Shown here: positions 36,422 to 45,124 of the stretch, one piece after another | Layout of the letters: every line of letters begins with the position of its first letter | How positions within the stretch are numbered: position 1 is the first letter of the stretch | Source of the DNA: JANWVO01 sp964458495 | GTDB lineage: Bacteria > Acidobacteriota > Terriglobia > Bryobacterales > Bryobacteraceae | DNA: 64,000 nt | NCBI GenBank assembly: GCA_964458495.1 | Contig: CAYWJB010000001.1 | Span: 186,001 to 250,000, forward strand | Direction: 5' to 3' | Made by a program: the position numbers and the translations under genes | Notes under the pieces: model-generated | Told to the model about the DNA's origin: nothing | Seen by the model: only the letters and a program-made list of their open reading frames with translations | The model's database searches: none

Positions 36422-37711
36422 TCATGAAAACCGGGTTCGCCTCCACAACAGCCAGCCCCCCGCCAGAAGCACCGCAACCGAGGCCGCTGTCAGCACCCCC
36501 AGCCAGAACAGATCCACCTCCAGCGGCTGCCGCTCCGCGTGCCATCCAAGCCAGACGAAAACGCCCACTGCTGCAGCCACCACGGCAAACTCCCACCAGC
36601 GGCGGGCGGGCGCAGCCGCCGACAGCGGATCCGACCCCGCCAGCGCCTCTTCCACCTCCTGTTCTCTCAATCCATACCGCACGCATTCGCGCTGCATCGC
36701 CTTTCTCCACGATCGGCGCTCGGCTTCCGGCGCCGCGGCGATGCTGATGGCGGCGGCGCCGGCGATCATCACGAGCGAGCCGCAGATGATCAATGCGCGC
36801 GCCATTCCGCCCAGCCCCGCAAACTCGCCGAAAACCAGCGCCCCCCAGGCCAAACCCCAAAGCTGGTTCGTATTCGAAAGCGGAATGCCCCGCCCGATTC
36901 CGATATATTTCGCCGCATATTGCTGGAAAAGATCGCCGAGAACCCAGCAAAATCCGCCCAGGAACAGCCAGAACATCGCCGGACGGACGCGGCCCAGTTC
37001 CGCAATCATGGGCTGCCATCCGCCATGAAAAGCGATGGCCAGCCCGACACAGGTGGCCAGTTCGCCAAAGGTGAAAACCGTGACGAAAGAGAGCGGATTC
37101 ATGCCGCTGATGTAGGCCTTCCGGTAGGGGATGTACATGGTGCCCCAGAGCAGGCCCGCCATCAGGGCCGCAGCGACGCCCATCGCCGCGGAGTGCTCCG
37201 GATGCGGAGGCTGATGGGACGTCGCCCATGCCAGAAGCATCGCGCCTGTAACGATTCCCCCTGCACCGCCCAGCACCTTGGCCCACTGCGCGCGCCCGGC
37301 GTCCCGCAGTTCATTGAACAGCAGCCAGCCCCAGAACAACCCCACAAGGCTGTTCGTGTTCCAGAGCGGAAACGCCACCGACAGGCCGACGTTGCGAATG
37401 GCGAACACGGTGAGCGTGTTGGCCACGGCCCAGAGCATCCCGGCCAACACCGCCCACACCGCCAGGTGCGGTTTGTCCTTCAGGTCCATCCACACATACG
37501 ACGTCCCCTTGATCGCCACCGGCAGCGTCCACCGCGCTACAAACACGCCTGCCACCATGCCGAGCGAAATGACAAAGGGCGAGATGCCCGTCATTACAAG
37601 CTTTGTGGGCGCTTCCGCGGCGCCCAGCCATGCGCCGGCTGTGAGGCCGCAGATCACCCCCAGTGCGTGGAGCGAAAGCCGTGAATCCCGGAGTTCGTGC
37701 ACCTGGCTCAC
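36422..37711 (-). CDS. GRP/RhaT-like sugar transporter with C-terminal soluble segment
   Basis: This 429-residue membrane protein has about ten helices in two halves of the drug/metabolite-transporter fold. PLWNTNSLVGLFWG and PLSNTNQLWGLAWG are matching repeats in the two halves, as in glucose/ribose-porter family proteins. A polar linker of about 60 residues leads to two extra C-terminal helices. The GTG start overlaps the stop of a tiny upstream membrane-peptide gene by 4 bp. Given the kinase in the same operon, L-rhamnose or another deoxysugar is a likely substrate. Confidence 0.8.
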   Translation of the reverse strand: MSQVHELRDSRLSLHALGVICGLTAGAWLGAAEAPTKLVMTGISPFVISLGMVAGVFVARWTLPVAIKGTSYVWMDLKDKPHLAVWAVLAGMLWAVANTLTVFAIRNVGLSVAFPLWNTNSLVGLFWGWLLFNELRDAGRAQWAKVLGGAGGIVTGAMLLAWATSHQPPHPEHSAAMGVAAALMAGLLWGTMYIPYRKAYISGMNPLSFVTVFTFGELATCVGLAIAFHGGWQPMIAELGRVRPAMFWLFLGGFCWVLGDLFQQYAAKYIGIGRGIPLSNTNQLWGLAWGALVFGEFAGLGGMARALIICGSLVMIAGAAAISIAAAPEAERRSWRKAMQRECVRYGLREQEVEEALAGSDPLSAAAPARRWWEFAVVAAAVGVFVWLGWHAERQPLEVDLFWLGVLTAASVAVLLAGGWLLWRRTRFS

Positions 37712-37797
37712 CTCATCGCCGCCAGCAGCGCCGCGCCCAGCAGCAGCACGGCCATGGGAATCCAGAACTGCACGTCGGTCAGTATGGAACGGAGCAA
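37708..37797 (-). CDS. 29-residue single-helix membrane peptide coupled to sugar transporter
   Basis: A TTG-started frame encodes 29 residues with one hydrophobic helix (WIPMAVLLLGAALLAA) and charged ends. GGGAGG (37809-37804) stands 6 nt before the TTG, an ideal spacing, and its TGA overlaps the GTG of the transporter by 4 bp. It fits entirely in the 165-bp gap between two larger genes. It may be an accessory subunit, like small proteins found next to some symporters, or a leader peptide driving translation of the transporter. An internal GTG at 37773 would shorten it to 21 residues. Confidence 0.55.
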   Translation of the reverse strand: MLRSILTDVQFWIPMAVLLLGAALLAAMR

Positions 37798-37876
37798 CAG
37801 AAACCTCCCGGTTCGGGCCGGGCGCCGCCGGCCTGAATCCTGACAGAGTATCGCGTCCGGGGCGCGCCGCGCATCC

Positions 37877-38863
37877 TCAGCGTTGCGGCAGATCGTAGAA
37901 GTCGTAAGTGAGGCTCCAGGAAACCTGCCTGCCGGGCGGCACGGACAGATGCACATACGGCTCCGGGCAAAAGGTCCGCCGCATGCACCAGAACACGAGC
38001 CTCGCGAGCGGCAGCGACCCGCGAATCCGCACGCCCGCCCCTGCGGGCTGGTGCTCCACCCGGATGTCATAGTCGGCGGGGCTGGTGGAAAATCCGCGGA
38101 ATTCCCCGATTGCGCTTGCTCCGGCCGGGATCTCGCCCACGATCTCAATCCGGTTGCCCCGGTTCTCCAAGAAATCCGCCGAAAACTTGCGGACGGGCTG
38201 CAATTCAAACGGGAAGAAAACCTGCACTCCAGGCCCGGCCGGCAGACCGTCGATGACGAAAAAATTGTGATTGTATTGATCGGTTTCTATGGTCTTTGTT
38301 CCGGTGTTTTTCAGGGTGTGTTCGATCACAAGCTGCGGCTTTTGCCGGACCAGCCGGACTTTTTTCCGGTATTCATATGCGTATCCGTTCGACGGCCGGA
38401 TGGCGTGCAAGAACTCCACCCACGCCCGGGCCCTGCGGATCTTCCATTGCCCCGCATCCACGATCTCGTAGGTGCGGAAGTTCTCGAACGGTCCATCGCC
38501 CGGCTTGCGCAGAATCCCGACTCCGATCCGCACGAATTCCCCGCCCGGCGCCGCCTCCGCATACCCGAGGGCCGCCCCTCCCGTGCGGAACTCCTCCACC
38601 GGGCCCATGATCGAATCATTGCGCAGCGGGTCCTCCACGTCGTACCACTGCCCGAAGAATTCGTGCCGCAGCGTGCGCAGGCTGAAAACCTGCCCGGACC
38701 AGTCGAACCGCGTCCCGCGGTAGTAGCCTCTTTGTGGATCGGGCAGGTACACCCGCGCAGTCGCCGAGCGGTTCCGCAGCAACACCTGGGGCGGCGGGAT
38801 TTGCGCCTGCGCCATTGCTGTGCAGACCGCCAGAGCGCCGGCCAGATACGGGATGAGCTTCAT
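37877..38863 (-). CDS. Secreted galactose-mutarotase-like protein
   Basis: This 328-residue exported protein has a signal peptide ending near AMAQAQ. The beta-rich body (YRKKVRL, VIEHTLKNTGTK, QYNHNFFVI, FFPFELQP) resembles the beta-sandwich of aldose-1-epimerase/galactose mutarotase relatives. Catalytic residues cannot be fixed by eye. It lies just upstream of the small-peptide/transporter genes and may act on the sugar before uptake. Confidence 0.6.
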   Translation of the reverse strand: MKLIPYLAGALAVCTAMAQAQIPPPQVLLRNRSATARVYLPDPQRGYYRGTRFDWSGQVFSLRTLRHEFFGQWYDVEDPLRNDSIMGPVEEFRTGGAALGYAEAAPGGEFVRIGVGILRKPGDGPFENFRTYEIVDAGQWKIRRARAWVEFLHAIRPSNGYAYEYRKKVRLVRQKPQLVIEHTLKNTGTKTIETDQYNHNFFVIDGLPAGPGVQVFFPFELQPVRKFSADFLENRGNRIEIVGEIPAGASAIGEFRGFSTSPADYDIRVEHQPAGAGVRIRGSLPLARLVFWCMRRTFCPEPYVHLSVPPGRQVSWSLTYDFYDLPQR

Positions 38864-38898
38864 CACCGAACAGGCTAGCAAACGGCCCGGGATGTCCT

Positions 38899-39984
38899 TC
38901 AGGATCGCTCCAGTGTGCAAAGGCGGCGGCCTGCGCCCGTCTCGAGGACTCCCGCCACGCGGAACCGCCCTCGAATCACGCCAAGGAAAGCGTCCCACTC
39001 CACGCCTCCGTCCACAGGCACAAATTCGACCATCGCGGCTCGAGCCATGCGGCTTAGCTGGTCCGCAAACTGCGCCAGTTCCGGCAGGGCCGAAGGGATG
39101 TTCCCTCTGCCCACAGCCACGGCAAGATCGGCTTCCGCCCGCTGCGGGCACGCCTTCATCGGATCCCCCGTCCTGTTCCAGAGCGGAAGCACGCCGCCAT
39201 GGGCCGCCCGTTGCTCCAGATAGTCGGCAGCCGCCTCCTCTTCGCACTCATGAAAACGAACCCATGCCGGGCCTCCGGCCGGCCGGAGCGCCGCGCACAT
39301 CGGATGCTTGCCCCGCAACTCATACACGAGCCGCGCGCCCAGCCTCGTGGCCGCTTCCTTCACCAGGATCGATGCCAGACCCGCCGGCTCCTTCAGGAGT
39401 TCGGCCGTTTTCCAGGGAGACCATCGCCGCCGCGGCGCAAGGCGCTCGATGCGCTTCTGCCAGAGCGCCACTTCATCCCGCGGCTCTGTGTCTGCCAGCC
39501 GTGCCACCCGTTCCCACATCCGGTGCAGCCTCGCACGCCGGCAGCGCCTGCCGATCCTCTCTTCGCAGCGCTCAAGCAGCGGCAACAGCAATTCTCTCTC
39601 GAACTGCTGTCGAGCCTCCCAAGGCCCGGCCCCTTGCGGGCGCATCGCCGTTTGACTGATCCACACCGGCCTGCACCCTGCGAATTGCACCCAATGCGAT
39701 GCGGCCCAACCCAGGGTCCAGCCAAACTCTCGCAACCCGGCCTCCACCCGCAGGACATGGAGCGCCACATCCTTCAGATGCTCTGCTGTCCACTCCTGCG
39801 CCGAGGAGAGTACGAGCGGCCGCTGTCCCGCCTCTTCCGGCCCATCGCCCGGCTGCCACACCAAACCCCTCGCGGCGAGCTCGCGCCACACTGCCTCCCG
39901 CGCCTCGCCGCGGCAGCAGTCCGGCCGCATGGCAGCCCCCACCGCTGCCCGCGTCAGGATTTCCGTCCCGGCAGGGCTGCTCAT
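38899..39984 (-). CDS. Degenerate relative of NoeA-like class I methyltransferases
   Basis: This is a 361-residue cytoplasmic-looking protein. Its N-terminal third (SAQEWTAEHLKD..., then FAGCRPVWIS and GPWEARQQF) matches the pattern of NoeA-related SAM-methyltransferases, where an EWS.xQLKDAA helix, VQFVG.RPVFID and GPWVAYRQF occur in the same order. The C-terminal part is Arg-rich, and the usual glycine-rich SAM loop is not clear, so activity is doubtful. It starts 36 bp upstream of the mutarotase-like gene, on the same strand. Confidence 0.5.
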   Translation of the reverse strand: MSSPAGTEILTRAAVGAAMRPDCCRGEAREAVWRELAARGLVWQPGDGPEEAGQRPLVLSSAQEWTAEHLKDVALHVLRVEAGLREFGWTLGWAASHWVQFAGCRPVWISQTAMRPQGAGPWEARQQFERELLLPLLERCEERIGRRCRRARLHRMWERVARLADTEPRDEVALWQKRIERLAPRRRWSPWKTAELLKEPAGLASILVKEAATRLGARLVYELRGKHPMCAALRPAGGPAWVRFHECEEEAAADYLEQRAAHGGVLPLWNRTGDPMKACPQRAEADLAVAVGRGNIPSALPELAQFADQLSRMARAAMVEFVPVDGGVEWDAFLGVIRGRFRVAGVLETGAGRRLCTLERS

Positions 39985-40070
39985 TTCGTGCTCCGTCCCG
40001 GCGCGAGCGATCCGTTTGCGCCGGGCAGGGATTCCCGCCGGCGCGTCTTTGCTGACGATCCGGCCAACGG

Positions 40071-40544
40071 CTACTCTGGAGGCCGCATCCGGCCACCGGG
40101 CCCCATGCCGCCCGGCCCCATGCCGAAGCCCCGGCCGGGCATCTGGTCGTATTTCGTCTTCTGATCCGCGTTGAGAAGCGCGTAGAAGGCCGCTTGCGCA
40201 CGCGCCTCAATCGCGGTCATCTCGCCGGTCGCCGTCCCGATGTCGCGCGCATTCCGCTCGATCGCCGCGAGATCGTTCGCCTTGATCGCCGTCTGCAACT
40301 CCTGCCGCGACACCTGGATCTCCTCCCGGTGGCGCTGGCTGGCTTCCTGGGCATCCCGAAACAGCTTTGACGCCTGCGCTTTCTGCGCGTCTGTCAGGCC
40401 CAGCGCCTGCGCCAGCATCGACACGCGCGCCTCCACCATCTTGGAAGGGTCCGCCTGCGCGCCAGCCATGCCGCCCCGCATCTGGGCCGAGGCCGGCATC
40501 GCCACGGCTGCGGTCAAGGTTGCCAGAATCGCCCACTTCTTCAT
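40071..40544 (-). CDS. Spy/CpxP-like LTxxQ periplasmic protein
   Basis: This 157-residue protein has a signal peptide (MKKWAILATL...ASAQ) and two LTxxQ-like motifs (LTDAQKAQ and LNADQKTKY) in a helical, Arg/Gln-rich body, as in Spy/CpxP/ZraP-type periplasmic chaperones or metal-stress proteins. A Met/Gly/Pro-rich tail (GFGMGPGGMGPGGRM) could bind metal. The ATG at 40544 gives the normal signal peptide. Confidence 0.8.
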   Translation of the reverse strand: MKKWAILATLTAAVAMPASAQMRGGMAGAQADPSKMVEARVSMLAQALGLTDAQKAQASKLFRDAQEASQRHREEIQVSRQELQTAIKANDLAAIERNARDIGTATGEMTAIEARAQAAFYALLNADQKTKYDQMPGRGFGMGPGGMGPGGRMRPPE

Positions 40545-40698
40545 GGTGGTTTCTCCTCTCCTCCCTGAACGGCGAAACTGGCAAAAGGGTTGCGGGCCAA
40601 TTGTCAAGGTTTGTAAACCGGCGCCGGGCAGGCCAATCCGCTGCTGGGCGGCGGCCCGGCTCAGCGGCCAGCCGAGCCGCCGGACCGCCGCGTCGGGC

Positions 40699-40704
40699 TA
40701 GAAT
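40699..40704 (+). promoter_or_regulatory. Possible -10 box of the Oar-like receptor gene
   Basis: TAGAAT lies 54 bp before the receptor ATG within GGGCTAGAATGAAA. No clear -35 box is seen. Similar GCTAnnnT hexamers precede several genes in this window (45076, 51595). Confidence 0.3.
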
Positions 40705-40758
40705 GAAACTTTGGCCGTACCCCGGCCCCATCTCGCAACCGTCCACATACAGTTGCTT

Positions 40759-43700
40759 ATGCGATCTTTTCTGCTGCTCGCTCTATGCGCGTCCGCACTC
40801 TGGGCGCAGGACACGGCTTTGCTGTCCGGCACGATCGTCGACTCAAGCGGCGCGCCTGTTGCGGTGGCCCGCCTGCGCCTCGCCTCGCGCTCGTCGGAAC
40901 TGACGCTGGAGAAGACTGCCAACCAGGGCGGCGAGTTCGCTTTCGACCTGCTGCCGCCCGGCGAGTACGAGCTCACGGTGTCCAAGGAGGCTTTCGAGAC
41001 CTTGCGCGTGGCGCGCATCGTGCTCCGGGCCCGCGAAAGGCGGGGCGTCGTGCTTTCCCTGAATGCCGGAGACACTGCCAAAGTGGTCACGATCGAGGAG
41101 CCGCGCGAGGGAATGGAAGCCGACATCCATTCCGCTGCCTCAGCCAACCTCAGCGAGCTCAACCACCTCCCGCTGAACGGAAGGAACGCCCTCGCGCTCG
41201 CTCCGGCGGCGCCGTCCGTCATCGTCGGCTCCGCCCCGGAGGCGCAGCCCAATGCGCTCGCCCTCCCGCATCACCTGAACTACCTCTCCCTCGACGGCCT
41301 GAATCTCTACGAGCCTCTCCGCCGCCTCGGCACTGCCGCTGACGCGCGCCGCGAGCCGCTCTCCTGGCAATCCCTCACGCTCTCGGAGACGGCGCCCTCC
41401 ATTCTGGTCAGCCTGGATTCGCTCGCCGAGGTCCGGGTTCAGACACAGAACTTCATCCCTCAGCTTGGACGCACGCCCGGCGCCCAGCTGGCGCTGGTTT
41501 CCCGCCGCGGGGAGCGCTCCTTCCACGGCTCCCTGTATAACTACTTCCGCTCGGACCGTTTCGCCGCCAACGATTGGTTCGCCAACTCTCTGGGCATGAC
41601 GCGCGGCAGGCTGCGCCAGAACCAGTTTGGCGCCTCCATCGGCGGTCCCATCGTCCCGGGCTCCACGCACTTTTTCGCCTCCTATGAGGGACTCCGTCTG
41701 GACGCGCCCCAAACCGTCTACTCGGTCGTACCCAATGCCGCCTTCCGTCAGTCGGCGCCCGCTTCCTTGCGCCCGTTCGTCAGCGCCTATCCGCTGCCGA
41801 ACCGTCCGGACGTATCCTCCAACGCCGCGCCCTTCACCCAGGTTTTCTCAAACCCTTACGACCGGGATGCCGCGTCCTTCCGGCTCGACCAGAAGATCGG
41901 CGCGTCTCATGCCCTGTTCGCGCGGGCCAATTTCTCCAGAAGCGACGCATCCTCCCGTGGCTCCATCTTCCTCACGCCCAACGTGTTCCGCGGCTATGAG
42001 GACGAGTACCGCGCGGCTGCCCTGGGCTTCGTTTCCTCCCTGAACCCTCATACGACCAATGATTTCCGCGCCAGTTTCACCTCTGTGTCCCTGGATATGG
42101 AGAACCGTTTCTCTGATCTCCACCACGAGACGCTGCCGGATTTCAACCGCATTTTCCCTGCCGGCGTGAACCCTTTCCGCTCCGAATACGGGTTCCACGT
42201 GCTCGGGCTTTCCGGCTACTCCTTCGGCCCGCAGGCCTCGAACAAGCAGTGGCAGATCAACGCCACCGACACCGTCACCATGGTGGCCGGAGCCCATTCT
42301 TACGTCGCCGGCTTCGACTACCGTTACATCGCGCCCACTCTCCAGCGGCCGGACTATTCGAGCGTTTCGTGGTTCCGCGCCCTTTCGGAACTCCAGGCTG
42401 ACGGCACGGAAGTCCAGGGCTCATTCCTTTCGTCCCGTTCTGTTTCCTCTGTTGTTTCTTCGAATGCAAGCCCTGTTTATCCCGCCTTCCAGAATCTTTC
42501 GTTCTTCCTCCAGGACACGGGCAGGATCGGCTCCCGCGTCACCATTGCGTTCGGCGTCCGCTGGGACATCAACTCGCCGCCGGGCGTGCGCCGCGGACCC
42601 CGCCCCGCTGCCCTGTCCTCCGCCTTTTCCAACCGCATCGTCCAGAACGAGCCGTTGTTCGACACCAGCTGGTCCGACGTCGCTCCGCGCTTCAGCTACT
42701 CCCAGGTGATCTCGGCCAAGCCCGGGCGCGAGCTGATCGCGCGCATCGGCGCCGGCGGATTCCACTCCTTCGGCGCCAGCATTGTGCCGGATTTCTTCCT
42801 GGGCGTTCCCTATTCCAACGTCCGCAGCATGTCTCTCCCGCCTTTCCCGCTGGTGGGCACCGATCTCGCCGCCCCGGTCCTTCCCCCCGCCAAACGCTAT
42901 GGACTCGTCATCGCGCCGGACCGCAGCACGCTTCAGTCGCCCCTTGTGCGCCAGCTCAACATCAGCCTCGAGAAGCACCTCGGCAACTACCAGACTGCCT
43001 CGGTCTCCTACCTCTCGGTCACCGGGCGCCGCCTGCTTCGCACTGTGGCAGAACGAAGCTCCAGCGCCGATTACATCGACCTCCGCAAGGTGATTGGCGT
43101 CGTCGACTCTTCCTGGCACGCCCTTCAGGCCCAGTTCCGCCGCCGCCTCTCGCGGAGCTTCCAGATGCAGGCGACCTACACGTGGAGCCACGCCATCGAT
43201 GACGATGCCGCTTACGGCGGCATCGGTTTCGCCACCATCTTCGGCAACGAGAAAGGCAATGCCGACTACGACGTGCGCCACCTGCTGAACGTCTCCGGCT
43301 CCTGGCTGCTCCCGGCGCCGCAGACTCCCGGATTGCACGCCGCTCTCCGCGACTGGCACCTCGAGTGGATCGCCACCGCCCGCGCGGGCGTCCCCTTCGA
43401 CATCTTCCTGCTGAACTCGACGCCTTCGGCCGACGCAGGCGCCGTCCAGACCCCGACCATCCGCGGCCTCTACGGCTTCGTCCGGCCCAACTACAACGGC
43501 GCCGACGCCTGGCTGGAGGACGCCAACGTGGCTGGCGGCCGCCGCCTGAATGCCGCGGCGTTCACTGTTCCTGCTTCCAACCGGACCGGCGACCTCGGCC
43601 GCAACATCCTCTATGGCCGCCCCATGGCCCAGATCGATCTCGCGCTGCGCCGCGAGATCCCTGTCACAGAGTCCCTGCGGGTGAATTTCGCCGTGCAGGC

Positions 43701-43884
43701 GTTCAATCTCACCAATTCGCCCGCCTTCGCCAACCCGGACCGCAACGAAGGGGCGTTCCTTTCCAGCCCCGTGTTCGGCTTCCCGGCACGCTCCCTCAAC
43801 GCCTCCTTCGCGCCGAACCCGACCTCGTATTTCGCGCCAGGCGGGCCGCGTTCCGTCCAGTTCGCCATCCGCGTGCAGTTCTGA
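40759..43884 (+). CDS. Oar-like TonB-dependent receptor with carboxypeptidase-regulatory domain
   Basis: This is a 1041-residue outer-membrane transport protein. After a signal peptide (to about residue 17) comes a CarboxypepD_reg-like beta-sandwich (about 20-105, GTIVDSSGAPVAVA), then a plug region with LPLNGRNALALAP, and a long 22-strand-type barrel ending in Phe (FAIRVQF). The architecture is characteristic of Acidobacteria and related Oar proteins. The ligand is unknown; glycans or peptides are typical. It is followed 24-45 bp downstream by a small barrel gene that may be cotranscribed. Confidence 0.9.
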   Translation: MRSFLLLALCASALWAQDTALLSGTIVDSSGAPVAVARLRLASRSSELTLEKTANQGGEFAFDLLPPGEYELTVSKEAFETLRVARIVLRARERRGVVLSLNAGDTAKVVTIEEPREGMEADIHSAASANLSELNHLPLNGRNALALAPAAPSVIVGSAPEAQPNALALPHHLNYLSLDGLNLYEPLRRLGTAADARREPLSWQSLTLSETAPSILVSLDSLAEVRVQTQNFIPQLGRTPGAQLALVSRRGERSFHGSLYNYFRSDRFAANDWFANSLGMTRGRLRQNQFGASIGGPIVPGSTHFFASYEGLRLDAPQTVYSVVPNAAFRQSAPASLRPFVSAYPLPNRPDVSSNAAPFTQVFSNPYDRDAASFRLDQKIGASHALFARANFSRSDASSRGSIFLTPNVFRGYEDEYRAAALGFVSSLNPHTTNDFRASFTSVSLDMENRFSDLHHETLPDFNRIFPAGVNPFRSEYGFHVLGLSGYSFGPQASNKQWQINATDTVTMVAGAHSYVAGFDYRYIAPTLQRPDYSSVSWFRALSELQADGTEVQGSFLSSRSVSSVVSSNASPVYPAFQNLSFFLQDTGRIGSRVTIAFGVRWDINSPPGVRRGPRPAALSSAFSNRIVQNEPLFDTSWSDVAPRFSYSQVISAKPGRELIARIGAGGFHSFGASIVPDFFLGVPYSNVRSMSLPPFPLVGTDLAAPVLPPAKRYGLVIAPDRSTLQSPLVRQLNISLEKHLGNYQTASVSYLSVTGRRLLRTVAERSSSADYIDLRKVIGVVDSSWHALQAQFRRRLSRSFQMQATYTWSHAIDDDAAYGGIGFATIFGNEKGNADYDVRHLLNVSGSWLLPAPQTPGLHAALRDWHLEWIATARAGVPFDIFLLNSTPSADAGAVQTPTIRGLYGFVRPNYNGADAWLEDANVAGGRRLNAAAFTVPASNRTGDLGRNILYGRPMAQIDLALRREIPVTESLRVNFAVQAFNLTNSPAFANPDRNEGAFLSSPVFGFPARSLNASFAPNPTSYFAPGGPRSVQFAIRVQF

Positions 43885-43929
43885 AACATCCGCGCAACGC
43901 TACTCTGAATGATCGGAAGAATCTCGAAA

Positions 43930-44745
43930 ATGCGTCTCGCCCCAATCTCGATCCTGACCGCCGCCCTCGCCCTCGCCGCCGCTGGGCAGCAGTCCGCGCA
44001 ACAGGAGGGCCAGCCGCCCGCCGCCGCCAAGCCGAAGCCGGACTCCTCCCAACCCGCGCCGTTTTTCCAGGATGAGCCCTACATCCGGCGCTTCACCATC
44101 GGAGGCAATGCCAGCATTCTCGTCCTCGGACTCATCAAAGGCGGCGAGCAGTCCGAGTCGCTCACATCGCCGCCGCTCCAGATCGATTCCAGGAACGAAA
44201 GCAAGGGCACGCTCTTCGGCGGCGGCGTCAGCGTTCAGTTCTTTCTCACGGACCGCTATGCGATCAACGCCGACCTTCAACTCCGCCGCCCGCGGTACAA
44301 GCTCAGCACGACTTTCTATGAAGGCGTCGACAACCCGAACACCGCCGGAGACGACCGCATCGCGACCTTCTACACCGAGGACACGCGAGCCCGTTATTGG
44401 GACCTGCCCGTGCTTGTCCGCCGCTACAACGAGAGCCGCTTCGAGGATCGCAGGAAGTGGTTCTACGAGGCAGGACCTGTCGTCCGCCGCGTCACCGGCA
44501 TCCGCAGCTCCACGGAGAAGGAATTCAAGAACGTGAAGACCTGCTGCGACGAGACACCTGCCACGCCAGCCCACCGCAACATCTTCGGCGCCGTGGCCGG
44601 CGCCGGGCTCGTCCTCAAGGACGACTTCGGCATCAAGCTGATCCCCGAGTTCCGCTACACGCGGTGGTTCGGCGGCATCTTCAACAACCGCGCCGCACAG
44701 TCGCGCCGCGACCAGTACGAGATCCTCTTCTCGATTACCTTCTGA
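43930..44745 (+). CDS. Small outer-membrane beta-barrel protein
   Basis: This 271-residue protein has a signal peptide, a low-complexity Gln/Pro/Ala linker, and alternating strands ending in Phe (EILFSITF), as expected for an 8-10-strand barrel. Two adjacent Cys (TCCDE) sit in a loop. The ATG at 43930 is preceded by GGAAGA; an upstream ATG at 43909 would add seven residues. Function is unknown; it may partner the preceding receptor. Confidence 0.7.
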   Translation: MRLAPISILTAALALAAAGQQSAQQEGQPPAAAKPKPDSSQPAPFFQDEPYIRRFTIGGNASILVLGLIKGGEQSESLTSPPLQIDSRNESKGTLFGGGVSVQFFLTDRYAINADLQLRRPRYKLSTTFYEGVDNPNTAGDDRIATFYTEDTRARYWDLPVLVRRYNESRFEDRRKWFYEAGPVVRRVTGIRSSTEKEFKNVKTCCDETPATPAHRNIFGAVAGAGLVLKDDFGIKLIPEFRYTRWFGGIFNNRAAQSRRDQYEILFSITF

Positions 44746-44754
44746 CCCCCGTTC

Positions 44755-44949
44755 CTACAGAATCGCCTTCACGATCTTCGCCGGCAGCAGGAACAGCGCG
44801 CCAATCAGCTCGAAGACGCCCGCGATCGCCATTCCCAGCAGCTTGAACGGCAGAAGCAGCAGCCATACCAGCGGAAACAGGATCAGCGCCAACAACGCCA
44901 GCGGCCAGCACAAGACCGCCAGAATACAAAAGAGCAGGAAGCCTGCCAT
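44755..44949 (-). CDS. Small hydrophobic membrane protein
   Basis: This 64-residue protein consists almost entirely of two long hydrophobic segments (GFLLFCILAV... and LLGMAIAGVF...) with a charged C-terminus (PAKIVKAIL). GGAGGG lies 8 nt before the ATG. No family is recognised. It is divergent from the glycosyltransferase and shares the intergenic dyad at 45030-45055. Confidence 0.6.
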   Translation of the reverse strand: MAGFLLFCILAVLCWPLALLALILFPLVWLLLLPFKLLGMAIAGVFELIGALFLLPAKIVKAIL

Positions 44950-45029
44950 GGCCGAACCCTCCACGCTCTGGACATACGCAACCGCTCTCCGGGAAGTTCC
45001 CCGGAAAACCGGCCGGGGACGGGCTGGAT

Positions 45030-45055
45030 AAAACAAAAGTTACTTGATTTGTTAT
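45030..45055. repeat. Shared operator-like element, copy 1
   Basis: An AT-rich block with ACAAA-N10-TTTGT dyad (45033-45052). A second copy, identical at 20 of 26 positions and with the same arm spacing, lies at 46590-46615. In both, a -10-like hexamer starts 33 bp from the dyad centre (here TAACAT at 45076). It likely controls the GT4 gene and perhaps the divergent small membrane gene. Confidence 0.55.
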
Positions 45056-45124
45056 TCGCGTTTCACAGGCGGGCGCTAACATTCCGGTACGGCAGGGTCT
45101 TTGTTGACGCCCTGCCCGCCCCAC

